64,000 nt of DNA from Paenibacillus humicola (GCF_028826105.1 NZ_JAQGPL010000001.1:1576501-1640500), one strand, 5' to 3'; counted from the first letter of the stretch, positions 34,309 through 43,549 are shown. Notes: a model not told the origin generated them from the letters alone. Made by a program: numbers and translations.

Positions 34309-36768
34309 ATGATAAAAAAACCCCATTTGCTGTGGCTGTCAATGGTTCTGGGAACGTTCGTATTGATTGGCTTCACGGCTTCGTTCGGATCGGACGGAGA
34401 AGCATCCGCTGCGGAGCCTTCGGCAGAAGAACCGGCCGGCTATACGTACGATTACCTCGTGGACGGCTCCCTGCCGGCGGATATACCCGCAGAGAAGAAA
34501 TACAAAACGATCCAGGCGGCTTATGCAGCCGCTCCCGCAGGGACCGAGCAGCATCCGACCGTGATCGGCATTATGCCGAACGTGTATCATATTCAGGGGA
34601 CGCCGACCGAGACCGGTTTGAACATCACCAAGAACTACATTACACTGCTCGGACTGACCGACGACCGCCGGAAAGTCGTCCTGGCCGATAATCGCGGCAA
34701 CAAGCAAGGAGCCGGCACGGACACGGAAACGAACAACGGTTATGTCGTCATCGTCAAAGCGAACGGCTTTACGGCCAAGAATCTTACGTTTCTGAATTAT
34801 ACGAACATGGATTATGAGTATCCGGGCGACCCGAGTAAAAACTTGAAAAAGCGCTCGGATGTCGAGACGCAGGCGGTTGCGCTGCAAGCGTCCGGCGACA
34901 AGCATGTCTATGAAAACGTGGCTTTTCTAAGCCGGCTGGATACTCTTTTCCTGCAAACGACTCGCGCCTATTGCAAAAACTGCTACCTGGAAGGTACGGC
35001 CGACTTCCTCGGGGGCGGAACGATCAGTGTATGGGAGGACTCCGAGATCCACTTCGCACACGGCTACGGGCCGGTCATGGCTGCATCGGGCGTCGTATTC
35101 ATCCATACAAAATTCACATCGGATCACGGTGTCGGCTTCTACAAAGGGTTTTCGAATCCGGTGGCGCTCATCGACTGCACCTTACCGGTGTTTACGCCGG
35201 CCACTCCGAACGTATGGGGCACGACAACTCCGATCATCCGAAATAATTTGTATTCGCTTACTTATCATACGAAGGACACCGCCGGCAACCCGGCGCAATT
35301 CGTAGACAGCCTTCAAGGCGAGCCGGCCAACAATACGTCCAGAGAGCTGTCGGACGAGGAAGCGCTGGCGTTTAATCCGTGGAACCTGCTCCGGGCAACG
35401 CCAACGGGCGCGGCGGACGACTGGGACCCGGCGGGCGTGAAGGAGAAATACGCGGATCAGGGCGACCTGATTTTCAGAATGGCGATCACGAACGGGACGC
35501 AGTCGATCCGTACGGGCGATGCGGGCGTGAAGCTTAAAGCCTCCGTTTCGCCGACTCGGGCACCCGACCAAACCATCGCCTGGTCCACGGATTCGGACCT
35601 GATTAAGCTGAGCTCCACGACAGGGCCGGAGATTACCGTTACCGGCAACAACCGGACGGAAAATGCCGAATATGTGACCGTCCGCGCGACGGCCGTGAAC
35701 GGCTTCTATGTCACGGCGCATATTTATGTCGAGCCGGAATATATCGATCCGCCGACATTAGCCGCCCCGCCGGTTGTGGAAGCGCCGTCGGACGGCAAAG
35801 TCCGCGTCGACTACACATTAGACAATTTGGGCGACAAACAGGATCAATCCGTCATCACGTGGTATATCAGCGACGACGCCAATGGAACGAACGCGAGAGA
35901 GGTTGCGACGAGCCGGGGGGATGTGCCGCTGAGGGAGTATACGCTGACACCGGGCGATGTCGGCAAATATATCCGGGTGGGCGTGGAGCCCAAGCATCAA
36001 ATCAGCGTTCCGGGTCCTGCGGTATTTGCCTCGGGAACTCGCCCGATCAAGCCGTCGGATCTGTTAACGCTGGACGTATCCCCGAACTTCCGGAACTTCG
36101 TGACCGCTGCGAATGATACGTATGTAAGCGGTTTATGGACCGTTGACGGCGACTGGACATCGATGACCGGCGGCAATCTGGTGAATGGGTACGGCGTTAG
36201 AGCGGCATCGCAGGGCGCGGCGCTGTATTACCAGCAGGACAAGAAATTCGGCAACATAGAGATCAACGCGATGCTGACGCCCGAAAAAACGGGAGGGCAG
36301 GGCTTCGGGAGCCCCGGCTCCGGCAGCGATGCGGACGGCGTTCAAAATGCGGATATTTTTATAAAATACGATCCGCGCACCGAGACCGGATATTCGCTGC
36401 GATTTTGGAGAACGACGGAGTCCGCGGAGAAGGTTAAATTCCAGCTGTACAAAATCGACAAAGGGATCGGCATGCCGATCAGCGATACGCAAGTGTTGAC
36501 GGGCGTATTGAAGCCGAATACGTATGTGGATCTGAAAGTCATCGGCAATATGTTTACGGTAACCGGATATAACGATGCGGACGACGAAGTGCTGTCGCTG
36601 CAGGAGAAAATCGTTCCGAACCGTTTTGGCGGGGCCGGCATTCAATGGTCGGGTACGGTCAAAAGCGGGAACAGTCTGGTGATCAGCCAATTTGACATTA
36701 CGTATCCTAAGCCGGGAAAAGCCGGCCATCCCGGAAATCCTTACGGAACTCCCCCGACAAATACCTGA
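34309..36768 (+). CDS. Secreted multidomain pectinesterase
   Basis: 819 residues. A signal peptide (hydrophobic core at 8-25, cleavage near ASAAE) precedes a right-handed beta-helix pectin methylesterase domain, about residues 50-340. It keeps the acidic residues in RLDTLFLQTTRAY and the GTADFL segment, although the usual DFIFGN is DFLGGG here. A linker and an Ig-like or Big-type domain (about 385-470), a second beta-sandwich region and a C-terminal lectin-like domain (about 590-805) follow. It would demethylate pectin outside the cell. The ATG follows GTGAGGAG. It is a single gene, bordered by an AT-rich decayed region. Confidence 0.82.
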   Translation: MIKKPHLLWLSMVLGTFVLIGFTASFGSDGEASAAEPSAEEPAGYTYDYLVDGSLPADIPAEKKYKTIQAAYAAAPAGTEQHPTVIGIMPNVYHIQGTPTETGLNITKNYITLLGLTDDRRKVVLADNRGNKQGAGTDTETNNGYVVIVKANGFTAKNLTFLNYTNMDYEYPGDPSKNLKKRSDVETQAVALQASGDKHVYENVAFLSRLDTLFLQTTRAYCKNCYLEGTADFLGGGTISVWEDSEIHFAHGYGPVMAASGVVFIHTKFTSDHGVGFYKGFSNPVALIDCTLPVFTPATPNVWGTTTPIIRNNLYSLTYHTKDTAGNPAQFVDSLQGEPANNTSRELSDEEALAFNPWNLLRATPTGAADDWDPAGVKEKYADQGDLIFRMAITNGTQSIRTGDAGVKLKASVSPTRAPDQTIAWSTDSDLIKLSSTTGPEITVTGNNRTENAEYVTVRATAVNGFYVTAHIYVEPEYIDPPTLAAPPVVEAPSDGKVRVDYTLDNLGDKQDQSVITWYISDDANGTNAREVATSRGDVPLREYTLTPGDVGKYIRVGVEPKHQISVPGPAVFASGTRPIKPSDLLTLDVSPNFRNFVTAANDTYVSGLWTVDGDWTSMTGGNLVNGYGVRAASQGAALYYQQDKKFGNIEINAMLTPEKTGGQGFGSPGSGSDADGVQNADIFIKYDPRTETGYSLRFWRTTESAEKVKFQLYKIDKGIGMPISDTQVLTGVLKPNTYVDLKVIGNMFTVTGYNDADDEVLSLQEKIVPNRFGGAGIQWSGTVKSGNSLVISQFDITYPKPGKAGHPGNPYGTPPTNT

Positions 36769-36913
36769 ACGGCTCCGGCCGGCAAATGAACGTCGCCTTC
36801 CGGCTTCAATTGAATCGAAAGAGAGAGACAAGGGCGGAATCTGCCGTCTGCCGCGACCATGAAGCGACAGCTTCAAATTCAAGCTTCATTTCAGCTTGCT
36901 GCGGATTCAGCCG

Positions 36914-36946
36914 AAAACCCTCCCGGGCCGTGGGCCGGGAGGGTTT
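36914..36946. terminator. Hairpin terminator between pectinesterase and nucleotidase
   Basis: A perfect 12-bp stem: AAACCCTCCCGG (36915-36926) with CCGGGAGGGTTT (36935-36946). The minus strand has four Ts after it, the plus strand three, so it may end both converging genes. The rest of 36769-37046 holds nothing else recognisable. Confidence 0.65.
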
Positions 36947-37046
36947 CATGGGATGGACAGCTCTTTTTGGCTGCCGGTGCGAAATGTGTTTTCTGTGATC
37001 TTACGATGAAGCTCCGGAAACGATTCGTTCCCGGCGGCTTCCCCTT

Positions 37047-38639
37047 TTAACGCCCGGCGCCGCCGATGATTTTCCAATTCCCGTTTGCTTCGGCTTTAAT
37101 CGTGCGCCGCTCACGAATGTAATCGGCCAAAATCTCCACCATATCCTTGGCAATGTCTTTGATGACCGGCTTGCCTTGGAACATCGTGAAATTTCCGCCG
37201 CCGCCCGCCCGGTAATTGTTCATGACCACCTCGAATTGCTCATTCTCGTCAAGAGGCTTTCCGTCACGTTCCAGCTTCGTTACCCGCTGACCGGCCGGTT
37301 TCGAAATGTCCAGCACGTAATCGATGCCTTCCCACATGTCGTAATTGTAATGCTGCGGCTTCGGAGCGAGGTACGCCCGGCTGACGGTAATCCTGCCGTC
37401 TTCCCCGAGCTCGAAATATTCCGCCGACTGCTCCAGAGCGGCCCGAATGTCGCGTCCGGATACGCGGATGACCTTCAAGGTGTTCGGATAAATATAGTTG
37501 GCGACGATATCCCGCATTGTAATTCGTTCGCCGAACCCCGGCGATTGGTTGTCGAACAAAGCCGTATTCGAGATGTCCGCTCCGGAGACATCCATTTGCA
37601 CGCGGTTGATAAACTCAATCAGCGGGTGCTCGCGCAGCCGGACGTCCTCATGCGAATCGATCGCCATACTGCCTTCGACGAATCCGATCGGCTGATCGAG
37701 CCAGGTTTGCGCAAGCGCCTCCACTTCTCCGGCGATTTCCAGAACGGCGGGATCCGGCTCGAACCGGTCTGCGGGTATCAGCTCGGATTGCGTTTCCGTA
37801 ATGTTCCAGCCATCCGCGTGGCGTTCGGCCGTCAAGGTAACTTTGCCGAGGAAACGGCCTTCGTTTGCCGGCTGTACGATGCAGACGCCGTTAATGCGGC
37901 TGCCTGCAATCGCGCGATGCTGATGGCCCGTCAAAAGGACGTCGATTCCCGGAACGTTCTCGCAAATGGCGTAACCGACATTTTCCCCGGTTAATTTCTC
38001 GGACGGCCGCCCAGTTTGCAGATCGCGTTCGAACCCGCCGTGATAGGATACGATGACCGCATCGACACGCTCCGTCTGTTTTAGAAAGTCGACCCATTTC
38101 CGAGCCGTATCGACGGGGTCTTCGAAGCGAATGCCGGCGATGTGCGCCGGTTGTTCCCAGTTCGGGATGTAAGAAGTGGTAAGGCCGAGCAACCCGACCC
38201 GCAAACCGCCATCAAACTGCCGGATCAGGTAAGGCCGGCCGAAATACGGCTTTCCGGTCGCGATGTCCACGGTATTCGCCGACAGCCAGGGGAAACGGGA
38301 CGCGCGGACAGCGCTTTGCAAATAAGGGAGGCCGTAATTGAATTCGTGGTTGCCCGGAACCGCGGCGTCATAGCGGAGCTCGTTCATACAGGCGACGACA
38401 GGGTTGTTCGGCTTGTCATTGACCCGGGCATGGTAATAGGTCAGCGGCGTTCCTTGCAGGCAGTCGCCGTTGTCGATTAATAGAGTCTGAGGGTGCTCGC
38501 GCCGCATGAGAGAGACGGCGCCCGCCACTTTGGCGAGACCGCGTCTCGCCTCGGCATGGTCGGCGTAGCTTCTAGGGAAAATAAAGCCGTGCAGGTCGCT
38601 CGTTTCCAGAATGACCACCCGGCATTTCGTGACGGACAT
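37047..38639 (-). CDS. Metallophosphatase/5'-nucleotidase without signal peptide
   Basis: 530 residues. The N-terminal calcineurin-like phosphoesterase domain carries the metal ligands in ETSDLHG, IDNGDCLQGT, VPGNHEFNYG and LLTGHQHR. The C-terminal 5'-nucleotidase domain holds the base-stacking aromatics (ANYIYPNTLKV and NYRAGGGGNF). The family hydrolyses 5'-nucleotides or 2',3'-cyclic nucleotides. Most homologues are secreted; this one has no signal peptide, so it may act in the cytoplasm. AAGGAGG lies 8 bp before the ATG. It is divergent from phnDCEE, suggesting breakdown of an imported phosphorus compound. Confidence 0.87.
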   Translation of the reverse strand: MSVTKCRVVILETSDLHGFIFPRSYADHAEARRGLAKVAGAVSLMRREHPQTLLIDNGDCLQGTPLTYYHARVNDKPNNPVVACMNELRYDAAVPGNHEFNYGLPYLQSAVRASRFPWLSANTVDIATGKPYFGRPYLIRQFDGGLRVGLLGLTTSYIPNWEQPAHIAGIRFEDPVDTARKWVDFLKQTERVDAVIVSYHGGFERDLQTGRPSEKLTGENVGYAICENVPGIDVLLTGHQHRAIAGSRINGVCIVQPANEGRFLGKVTLTAERHADGWNITETQSELIPADRFEPDPAVLEIAGEVEALAQTWLDQPIGFVEGSMAIDSHEDVRLREHPLIEFINRVQMDVSGADISNTALFDNQSPGFGERITMRDIVANYIYPNTLKVIRVSGRDIRAALEQSAEYFELGEDGRITVSRAYLAPKPQHYNYDMWEGIDYVLDISKPAGQRVTKLERDGKPLDENEQFEVVMNNYRAGGGGNFTMFQGKPVIKDIAKDMVEILADYIRERRTIKAEANGNWKIIGGAGR

Positions 38640-38667
38640 GTGGTTGCCTCCTTGAAACTTTTAACTT

Positions 38668-38697
38668 ATAATGCTTATTAAGTCATAGATTGTTCAA
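38668..38697 (-). promoter_or_regulatory. Promoter of the metallophosphatase gene
   Basis: Minus-strand TTGAAC (38697-38692), an 18-bp spacer and CATTAT (38673-38668), 29 bp before the ATG. Confidence 0.45.
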
Positions 38698-38798
38698 TCT
38701 TTCCAATAGATTCATCTTATTCCATTGTAGCAGATTCAGGCTGCTTTGGGCGTTTGGTCCCAGACGATTTCGACAGCAAACCGGAAAATAATGCTCCG

Positions 38799-38841
38799 CT
38801 AACAATATTATGACAGCGGGAAAACAATTTAACCGTACGAT
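38799..38841 (+). promoter_or_regulatory. PhoP-box-like promoter of phnDCEE
   Basis: CTAACA (38799), ATGACA (38810) and AAAACA (38821) in 11-bp register, then a TACGAT -10 box at 38836-38841, 15 bp after the last hexamer starts. The geometry equals that of the two pst promoters, though the hexamers are weaker. Confidence 0.5.
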
Positions 38842-38923
38842 AGCCATGGGTTTTCGAATATCCCTTCGTCAGACAACCCCTTCCAAATAAAAACACATTT
38901 CGTTAAGGTGAGGAGAAACCGAA

Positions 38924-40015
38924 ATGAAGAAAAGAAAATGGCTGCCGATGATGTCGATCGTGCTGGTGACCGGATTGCTGGCCGGATGCGGCTCGGGCGG
39001 CAATAACGGCGGTTCCGGCGGTACGTCTTCCGAAGCACCGTCCAATGCCGGAGGCTCTGCGGGGGGCGCGGCAGCGAAAGAAATCAAAGATTTGAAGGTC
39101 AGCTTTGTTCCATCGAAAGACCCCGACCAAATTATTACGACGACGGCTCCGCTGAAGGAATTGCTCATCAACCAGCTGGGGACCGAAGGCTACAAGGTCG
39201 ACAAAGTCGATATCAATGTCGGGACGACGTACGAAGCGGTCGGCGAAGCCCTTGAAGCGGGCTCGACCGATGTCGGTTTGATTCCGGGCGGTACATATGT
39301 TTTATACGACGACGGCGCGGACGTGATCTTGACGGCAACCCGCAGCGCGCTGTCCAACGACTCGGACAATCCGAAGGACTGGAACGACCATAAACCGACC
39401 ACGAACGTGGACAAGCAGGCAACCTACTACCGCTCCTTGTTTATTGCCGGTCCGACCAAGAAGGGCAAGGAGCTGGCCGATAAAGTGAATAGCGGCCAGG
39501 AACTGACCTGGGACGATTTGAACAGCGCGAACTGGTCGGTCATGACGTCGTCGTCCTCCGCCGGCTATATTTATCCGTCCTTGTGGCTGCAAAATAAATA
39601 CGGTAAAAGCTTAACCGATTTGGCCCATGTCGTGCAATCCGATTCGTATGACAGCTCGTTCGCCCGGCTGGCGACCGGCCAGGCCGACGTTATTCTCGTT
39701 TATGCGGATGCAAGAATGGACAACGAGAAGAACTGGACGAGCAAATACAGCCGGAAGGCGTCGATCTGGGACGAAACGAACGTGATCGGCGTTACCGAGC
39801 CGATTTACAACGATACGATCAGCGTCAGCAAGAACAGCCCGATTATGACGGACGAATTCAAGAAGGCGCTTCAGGATGCATTTATCGCCATCGCCAAAAC
39901 CGACGAGGGCAAAAAAGTAATCGCGATCTATTCGCATGAAGGATACCAGGTGGCGAAATCTTCGGATTACGACGCCGAACGAAAAGCGCAGGAGCTTCTG
40001 AAAAGCTTGAGATAG
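38924..40015 (+). CDS. phnD: Phosphonate-type ABC transporter binding lipoprotein
   Basis: 363 residues. A lipobox LAGC (C22) is followed by a Gly/Ser-rich linker to about residue 48, then a PhnD-family periplasmic-binding fold. It contains KVSFVPSKDPDQI, the DVGLIPGGTYVLY segment and the SSSSAGYIYPSLWL anion-binding block. The family binds phosphonates, phosphite or related phosphorus compounds; ligand choice cannot be read. AAGGTGAGGAG precedes the ATG. It heads phnDCEE. No C-P lyase genes are nearby, so the substrate need not be a phosphonate. Confidence 0.9.
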   Translation: MKKRKWLPMMSIVLVTGLLAGCGSGGNNGGSGGTSSEAPSNAGGSAGGAAAKEIKDLKVSFVPSKDPDQIITTTAPLKELLINQLGTEGYKVDKVDINVGTTYEAVGEALEAGSTDVGLIPGGTYVLYDDGADVILTATRSALSNDSDNPKDWNDHKPTTNVDKQATYYRSLFIAGPTKKGKELADKVNSGQELTWDDLNSANWSVMTSSSSAGYIYPSLWLQNKYGKSLTDLAHVVQSDSYDSSFARLATGQADVILVYADARMDNEKNWTSKYSRKASIWDETNVIGVTEPIYNDTISVSKNSPIMTDEFKKALQDAFIAIAKTDEGKKVIAIYSHEGYQVAKSSDYDAERKAQELLKSLR

Positions 40016-40078
40016 CTCAGCGGCCAATTGGAGATTCGGACCCGGATATCCGGCAGACCAATCATGACCGGAAACCTT

Positions 40079-40115
40079 AATGAGAACATCGGTTCATCGT
40101 GATGTTCTCATTTTT
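40079..40115 (+). terminator. Attenuator-like hairpin between phnD and phnC
   Basis: A perfect 12-bp stem: AATGAGAACATC (40079-40090) with GATGTTCTCATT (40101-40112), then five Ts. It should terminate part of the transcripts so that phnD exceeds phnCEE. Confidence 0.75.
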
Positions 40116-40173
40116 ACTCCCGGATGTACATGCTTCACGGCAGGACAGGACTATAGAAGCGAGGGCTTTTCGA

Positions 40174-40956
40174 ATGATCGAGTTTATCGATGTGGAAAAA
40201 ACATACGCGAACGGTACGATCGCCCTGCAGCATATCAACCTGACGATCAAGCAAGGCGAATTCGTTGCCGTTATCGGACTGTCGGGCGCCGGCAAATCCA
40301 CGCTCATACGCTGCATCAACCGCATGCACGATATTACGGGCGGCAAAATCATGGTGAACGACGTCGACGTTTCCAAGCTGAAAGGAAAACAAATCCGCCG
40401 TTACCGGAGACGAATCGGAATGATTTTTCAATCGTTCAATTTGGTCACCCGGACGACGGTGTTGAATAATGTACTGGTTTCCTTTGTGCCCGATCTTCCG
40501 TTTTGGCGCAAGCTGGGGGGCTTTTTCACAAAGGAACAGAAAATCAAGGCATTAGAAGCGCTGGATAAAGTCGGGATTCTAGACAAGTCGTTCGTTCGCG
40601 TGGACCAGCTGTCCGGCGGACAGCAGCAGCGCGTGGCGCTGGCGAGGACGCTCGCCCAGAGCCCCGATATTATTTTGGCGGACGAGCCGATCGCTTCCCT
40701 GGATCCCGTCACCTCGAGAGCCGTTATGAACGACTTCAAATCCATCAACCAAGACATGGGCATTTCCGTCATCATGAACATTCACCATGTGGAAATGGCG
40801 TTGGAATACGCGGACCGGATCATCGGGATTCATAAAGGGGAAGTCGTGTTCGACGGCGAAACGGCCAAGGTCACGCCGGACATTTTGGAGCGGATTTACG
40901 GCGGACAATGGGAAACGGAGCAGTCCGCCCGGGATAAGGATACGGCCTATGTATGA
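40174..40956 (+). CDS. phnC: Phosphonate-type ABC transporter ATPase
   Basis: 260 residues. Walker A is GLSGAGKST, the signature LSGGQQQR, Walker B ILADEPIASLDP, and the H-loop is in NIHHVEMAL. The YRRRIGMIFQSFNLV block is typical of PhnC. I chose the ATG at 40174, with GCGAGGG upstream; the longer open frame crosses the preceding hairpin. The stop overlaps phnE by 8 bp. Confidence 0.92.
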   Translation: MIEFIDVEKTYANGTIALQHINLTIKQGEFVAVIGLSGAGKSTLIRCINRMHDITGGKIMVNDVDVSKLKGKQIRRYRRRIGMIFQSFNLVTRTTVLNNVLVSFVPDLPFWRKLGGFFTKEQKIKALEALDKVGILDKSFVRVDQLSGGQQQRVALARTLAQSPDIILADEPIASLDPVTSRAVMNDFKSINQDMGISVIMNIHHVEMALEYADRIIGIHKGEVVFDGETAKVTPDILERIYGGQWETEQSARDKDTAYV

Positions 40957-41764
40957 TAAACTTTTTGCGCCTCAAAAGATGATTCTGCCAAACGGCAAAG
41001 TCGTTTTCCGGAAAAGAACGCGGGTTCCCCTTGTTCTGCTCATCCTGATCGCTTGCACGGCCGCATCCGTCGTCTTTACGGATTTCAGCTTCCACACGCT
41101 GGCCACGCGCATCGAAAAATTTTTCGATATTATCCGCAGGATGATTCCACCGGATTGGCACAGCATGAAAAAGGTTTGGCGTCCTTTATTCGATACGGTC
41201 AAAATGTCGCTGCTCGGCTCCATGATCGGCGCGTTGATTGCGCTGCCGGTCGCCGTCCTGGCTTCCTCCAACATCGTGCCGTACAAAGCCGTCGCGGTCG
41301 CTATCAAAATGGCGCTCAGTCTGCTGAGAACGCTGCCGACGCTTGTGACGGCCTTGATCGCGACCTTCGTTTTCGGACTCGGGCCGCTCGCGGGAACCGC
41401 CGCCATAATGCTGTTCACCATCTCGTACGTGGGGAAATTGCTCTATGAACAGATCGAGAACGCGGATATGGGAGCTTTCGAAGCGATGGAATCGATCGGC
41501 ATGACCCGGTTCCAGGCGTTTCGCTTTGCGATTATGCCGCAGGTGCTGCCCGGATATATTTCGTCCTCTTTGTTTTGCTTTGAAGGGAATGTCCGGTACG
41601 CGGCCGTACTCGGTTACGTGGGGGCGGGAGGAATCGGGCTTTTGATCGACGAAAGCCTGGGCTGGCGCGATTATCCCGGCACGGGCATGATTATTTTGGC
41701 GTTAATCGTGACCGTCTACCTGATCGAAACGGTCAGCGAGCATTTCCGAAAAAAGCTGATTTAG
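40949..41764 (+). CDS. phnE: Phosphonate-type ABC transporter permease (first)
   Basis: 271-residue membrane protein with about six helices. The coupling loop is EAMESIGMTRFQAFRFAIMPQVL, followed by the VGAGGIGLLID block typical of PhnE. The ATG at 40949 lies inside the end of phnC. It pairs with the second phnE to form a heterodimeric channel. Confidence 0.91.
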   Translation: MYDKLFAPQKMILPNGKVVFRKRTRVPLVLLILIACTAASVVFTDFSFHTLATRIEKFFDIIRRMIPPDWHSMKKVWRPLFDTVKMSLLGSMIGALIALPVAVLASSNIVPYKAVAVAIKMALSLLRTLPTLVTALIATFVFGLGPLAGTAAIMLFTISYVGKLLYEQIENADMGAFEAMESIGMTRFQAFRFAIMPQVLPGYISSSLFCFEGNVRYAAVLGYVGAGGIGLLIDESLGWRDYPGTGMIILALIVTVYLIETVSEHFRKKLI

Positions 41765-41778
41765 GGAGAAGTTGACCG

Positions 41779-42585
41779 ATGACCACTCTGGAAAAGCAGC
41801 TTCTCGCTGCACCGCGCAATCGCCGTTACATCCTGACGGTTGCGGCGATCGTCCTTATATTATTCATTTGGTCGCTGACCGCGGTCAGCTTCAAAGATGT
41901 CAATCAAAGCGGTTTGAAAATCGTGTGGAGCATCCTGAAAGGGATTGTGACGCCGGATACCGGTTTATTGTTCAATCTGACCGAGCAGAGCGTCGGTTAT
42001 TTGCTCATCCAAACCATTGCGATCGCTTTCCTGGGTACACTGGTCGGCTCGGTGCTGGCAATACCGATTGCGTTTCTGGCGGCGTCGAATATGGTGCCGA
42101 AACCCGTATCCTGGCTGATCCGCCTATTGCTGATCGTGATCCGGACGGTTCCCGCGCTCGTATACGGTCTCATGTTTATCCGCGTCACGGGGCAGGGGCC
42201 GTTCGCCGGCGTGCTGACGATCGGCATCACCTCGGTCGGAATGCTGGCGCGGCTGTACGTCGACGCGATTGAAGAGCTGGACACGCGCGTGCTGGAATCG
42301 ATGACGTCGATCGGATGCGGCACGTTCGAAAAAATCCGCTACGGGGTCGTACCGCAGCTGCTCTCGATGTTTATGTCGATCATGATTTATCGCTTCGATA
42401 TGAACATGCGCGAAGCTTCCATTCTGGGGCTTGTCGGGGCGGGAGGGATCGGAGCGCCGCTTATTTTCGCGATGCGAAGCTACAAATGGGAACAGGTCGG
42501 GGCGCTGCTCATCGGCACCGTCGTGCTTATCCTGATCATCGAACTCGTTTCGAACAAGCTGCGCATGAAGCTGATTAAAGGCTGA
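41779..42585 (+). CDS. phnE: Phosphonate-type ABC transporter permease (second)
   Basis: 268-residue membrane protein with about six helices, coupling loop SIGCGTFEKIRYGVVPQ and the VGAGGIGAPL block. TAGGGAGAAG precedes the ATG, 14 bp after the first permease. Two diverged phnE genes in tandem are common in Firmicute Phn systems. A strong hairpin follows. Confidence 0.91.
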   Translation: MTTLEKQLLAAPRNRRYILTVAAIVLILFIWSLTAVSFKDVNQSGLKIVWSILKGIVTPDTGLLFNLTEQSVGYLLIQTIAIAFLGTLVGSVLAIPIAFLAASNMVPKPVSWLIRLLLIVIRTVPALVYGLMFIRVTGQGPFAGVLTIGITSVGMLARLYVDAIEELDTRVLESMTSIGCGTFEKIRYGVVPQLLSMFMSIMIYRFDMNMREASILGLVGAGGIGAPLIFAMRSYKWEQVGALLIGTVVLILIIELVSNKLRMKLIKG

Positions 42586-42586
42586 A

Positions 42587-42634
42587 AGCAAAACGGCGGC
42601 CGCCGCCGGATCGGAATCCGGAAGCGGCCGCCGT
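42587..42634. terminator. Large hairpin between phnE and stalk-protein gene
   Basis: Outer arms ACGGCGGCCGC (42593-42603) and GCGGCCGCCGT (42624-42634) with inner arms CCGGAT and ATCCGG. The minus strand has TTTT after it, so it best fits the end of the minus-strand gene and may also stop phnE transcripts. Confidence 0.65.
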
Positions 42635-42653
42635 GCTGCAGCAGCGGGGGAAA

Positions 42654-43322
42654 TTACAGATGTATGGTAACCGATGTTTTCGCGTTGTTGCTGTAGTAGT
42701 CCAGCGTTCCGTTGTCGAGCACCTTGCCCGCGCGGGTGACGGAGTAAATGAGACTCCGGACGGCGTCCAGATCCCCGTTCACCTGGAACACGATCTTCCC
42801 GGATTCCACTGCCTTCGCCTGGAACGTACTGGAAAAATCCGAGCTCGTGCCGGTAATTTGTTCTTTCGCATTCGTGACGATCGTGCCGTATCCCGGGACC
42901 CAGGCTACTTTGTCGCCCGACGTGTTTTGAACGGTCGCGTCAAAAATAACGGCTTTAATCGGGTTCGAAAAGTTGCCCGATTTGTAAGCCGGGTCCAGCG
43001 TAATTTTCGATATTTTCATAACCATGGGGCCGCTGGTGACCGTCGCGTTGACCGGGATCGTTTTGGGTCCCGTAATGGCTGTAGGAGCAGCAGACGTGAC
43101 CGTCACGGTATGGGTGGACGCATTGTAACCGATGTCGGCGCCGAGCAGCTGGCCGACGGCTCTAAGCGGCAAATATGTACTTCCGTTGATCACCTTTGCG
43201 TCGACATTCGCGACCCTTCCATTGACGATGATCGTGAACTTCGTTGCCGCCAGCGCACCTGCGCCCGCAGAAACGAACATCAGAGCTGCAATGCCCGATG
43301 CAAGCCAAAATTTCTTCTTCAA
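42654..43322 (-). CDS. Secreted stalk-domain (copper amine oxidase N-terminal-like) protein
   Basis: 222 residues. A signal peptide (cleavage near ALAA, residue 26) precedes a stalk domain of about 50 residues (IIVNGRVANVDAKV, STYLPLRAVGQLLG) common in Paenibacillus cell-surface proteins. The remaining 120 residues look like a beta-sandwich of the DUF4352 or similar type. The TTG start follows GGAGGAG. The protein is probably extracellular; no enzyme motif is visible. Single gene, divergent from a DUF1801 protein. Confidence 0.78.
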   Translation of the reverse strand: MKKKFWLASGIAALMFVSAGAGALAATKFTIIVNGRVANVDAKVINGSTYLPLRAVGQLLGADIGYNASTHTVTVTSAAPTAITGPKTIPVNATVTSGPMVMKISKITLDPAYKSGNFSNPIKAVIFDATVQNTSGDKVAWVPGYGTIVTNAKEQITGTSSDFSSTFQAKAVESGKIVFQVNGDLDAVRSLIYSVTRAGKVLDNGTLDYYSNNAKTSVTIHL

Positions 43323-43519
43323 TTTTCTTTCTCCTCCTTATTGTGGTGCACCTGCTATGGACATTGTACAAGAATTGTTTCGTTTTGAATATCCTACTTC
43401 CTTCTCCATTGTATTCCCGCAGCCGGGCAGCCATGACAAACGGGGGAACGCTTTCGCTTGCAGATCAGAGCGTTCCTCGAGCTGGAAGAGCCGGCATGGA
43501 GGGCCGCCGCCGTACCATT

Positions 43520-43549
43520 TTGACAATTCGTCCGGGCACATGATACGTT
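43520..43549 (+). promoter_or_regulatory. Candidate promoter of DUF1801 gene
   Basis: A perfect TTGACA at 43520-43525 and a weak TACGTT -10 box at 43544-43549 (18-bp spacer). Confidence 0.4.

Noticed and set aside
34173..34691. A 172-residue open frame overlapping the pectinesterase start
   Set aside because: The part upstream is a short plausible peptide, but the rest is the pectinesterase in another frame. The GTG start has its G-rich site too close.
36786..36998. A 70-residue open frame after pectinesterase
   Set aside because: It crosses a perfect terminator hairpin and has no ribosome binding site.
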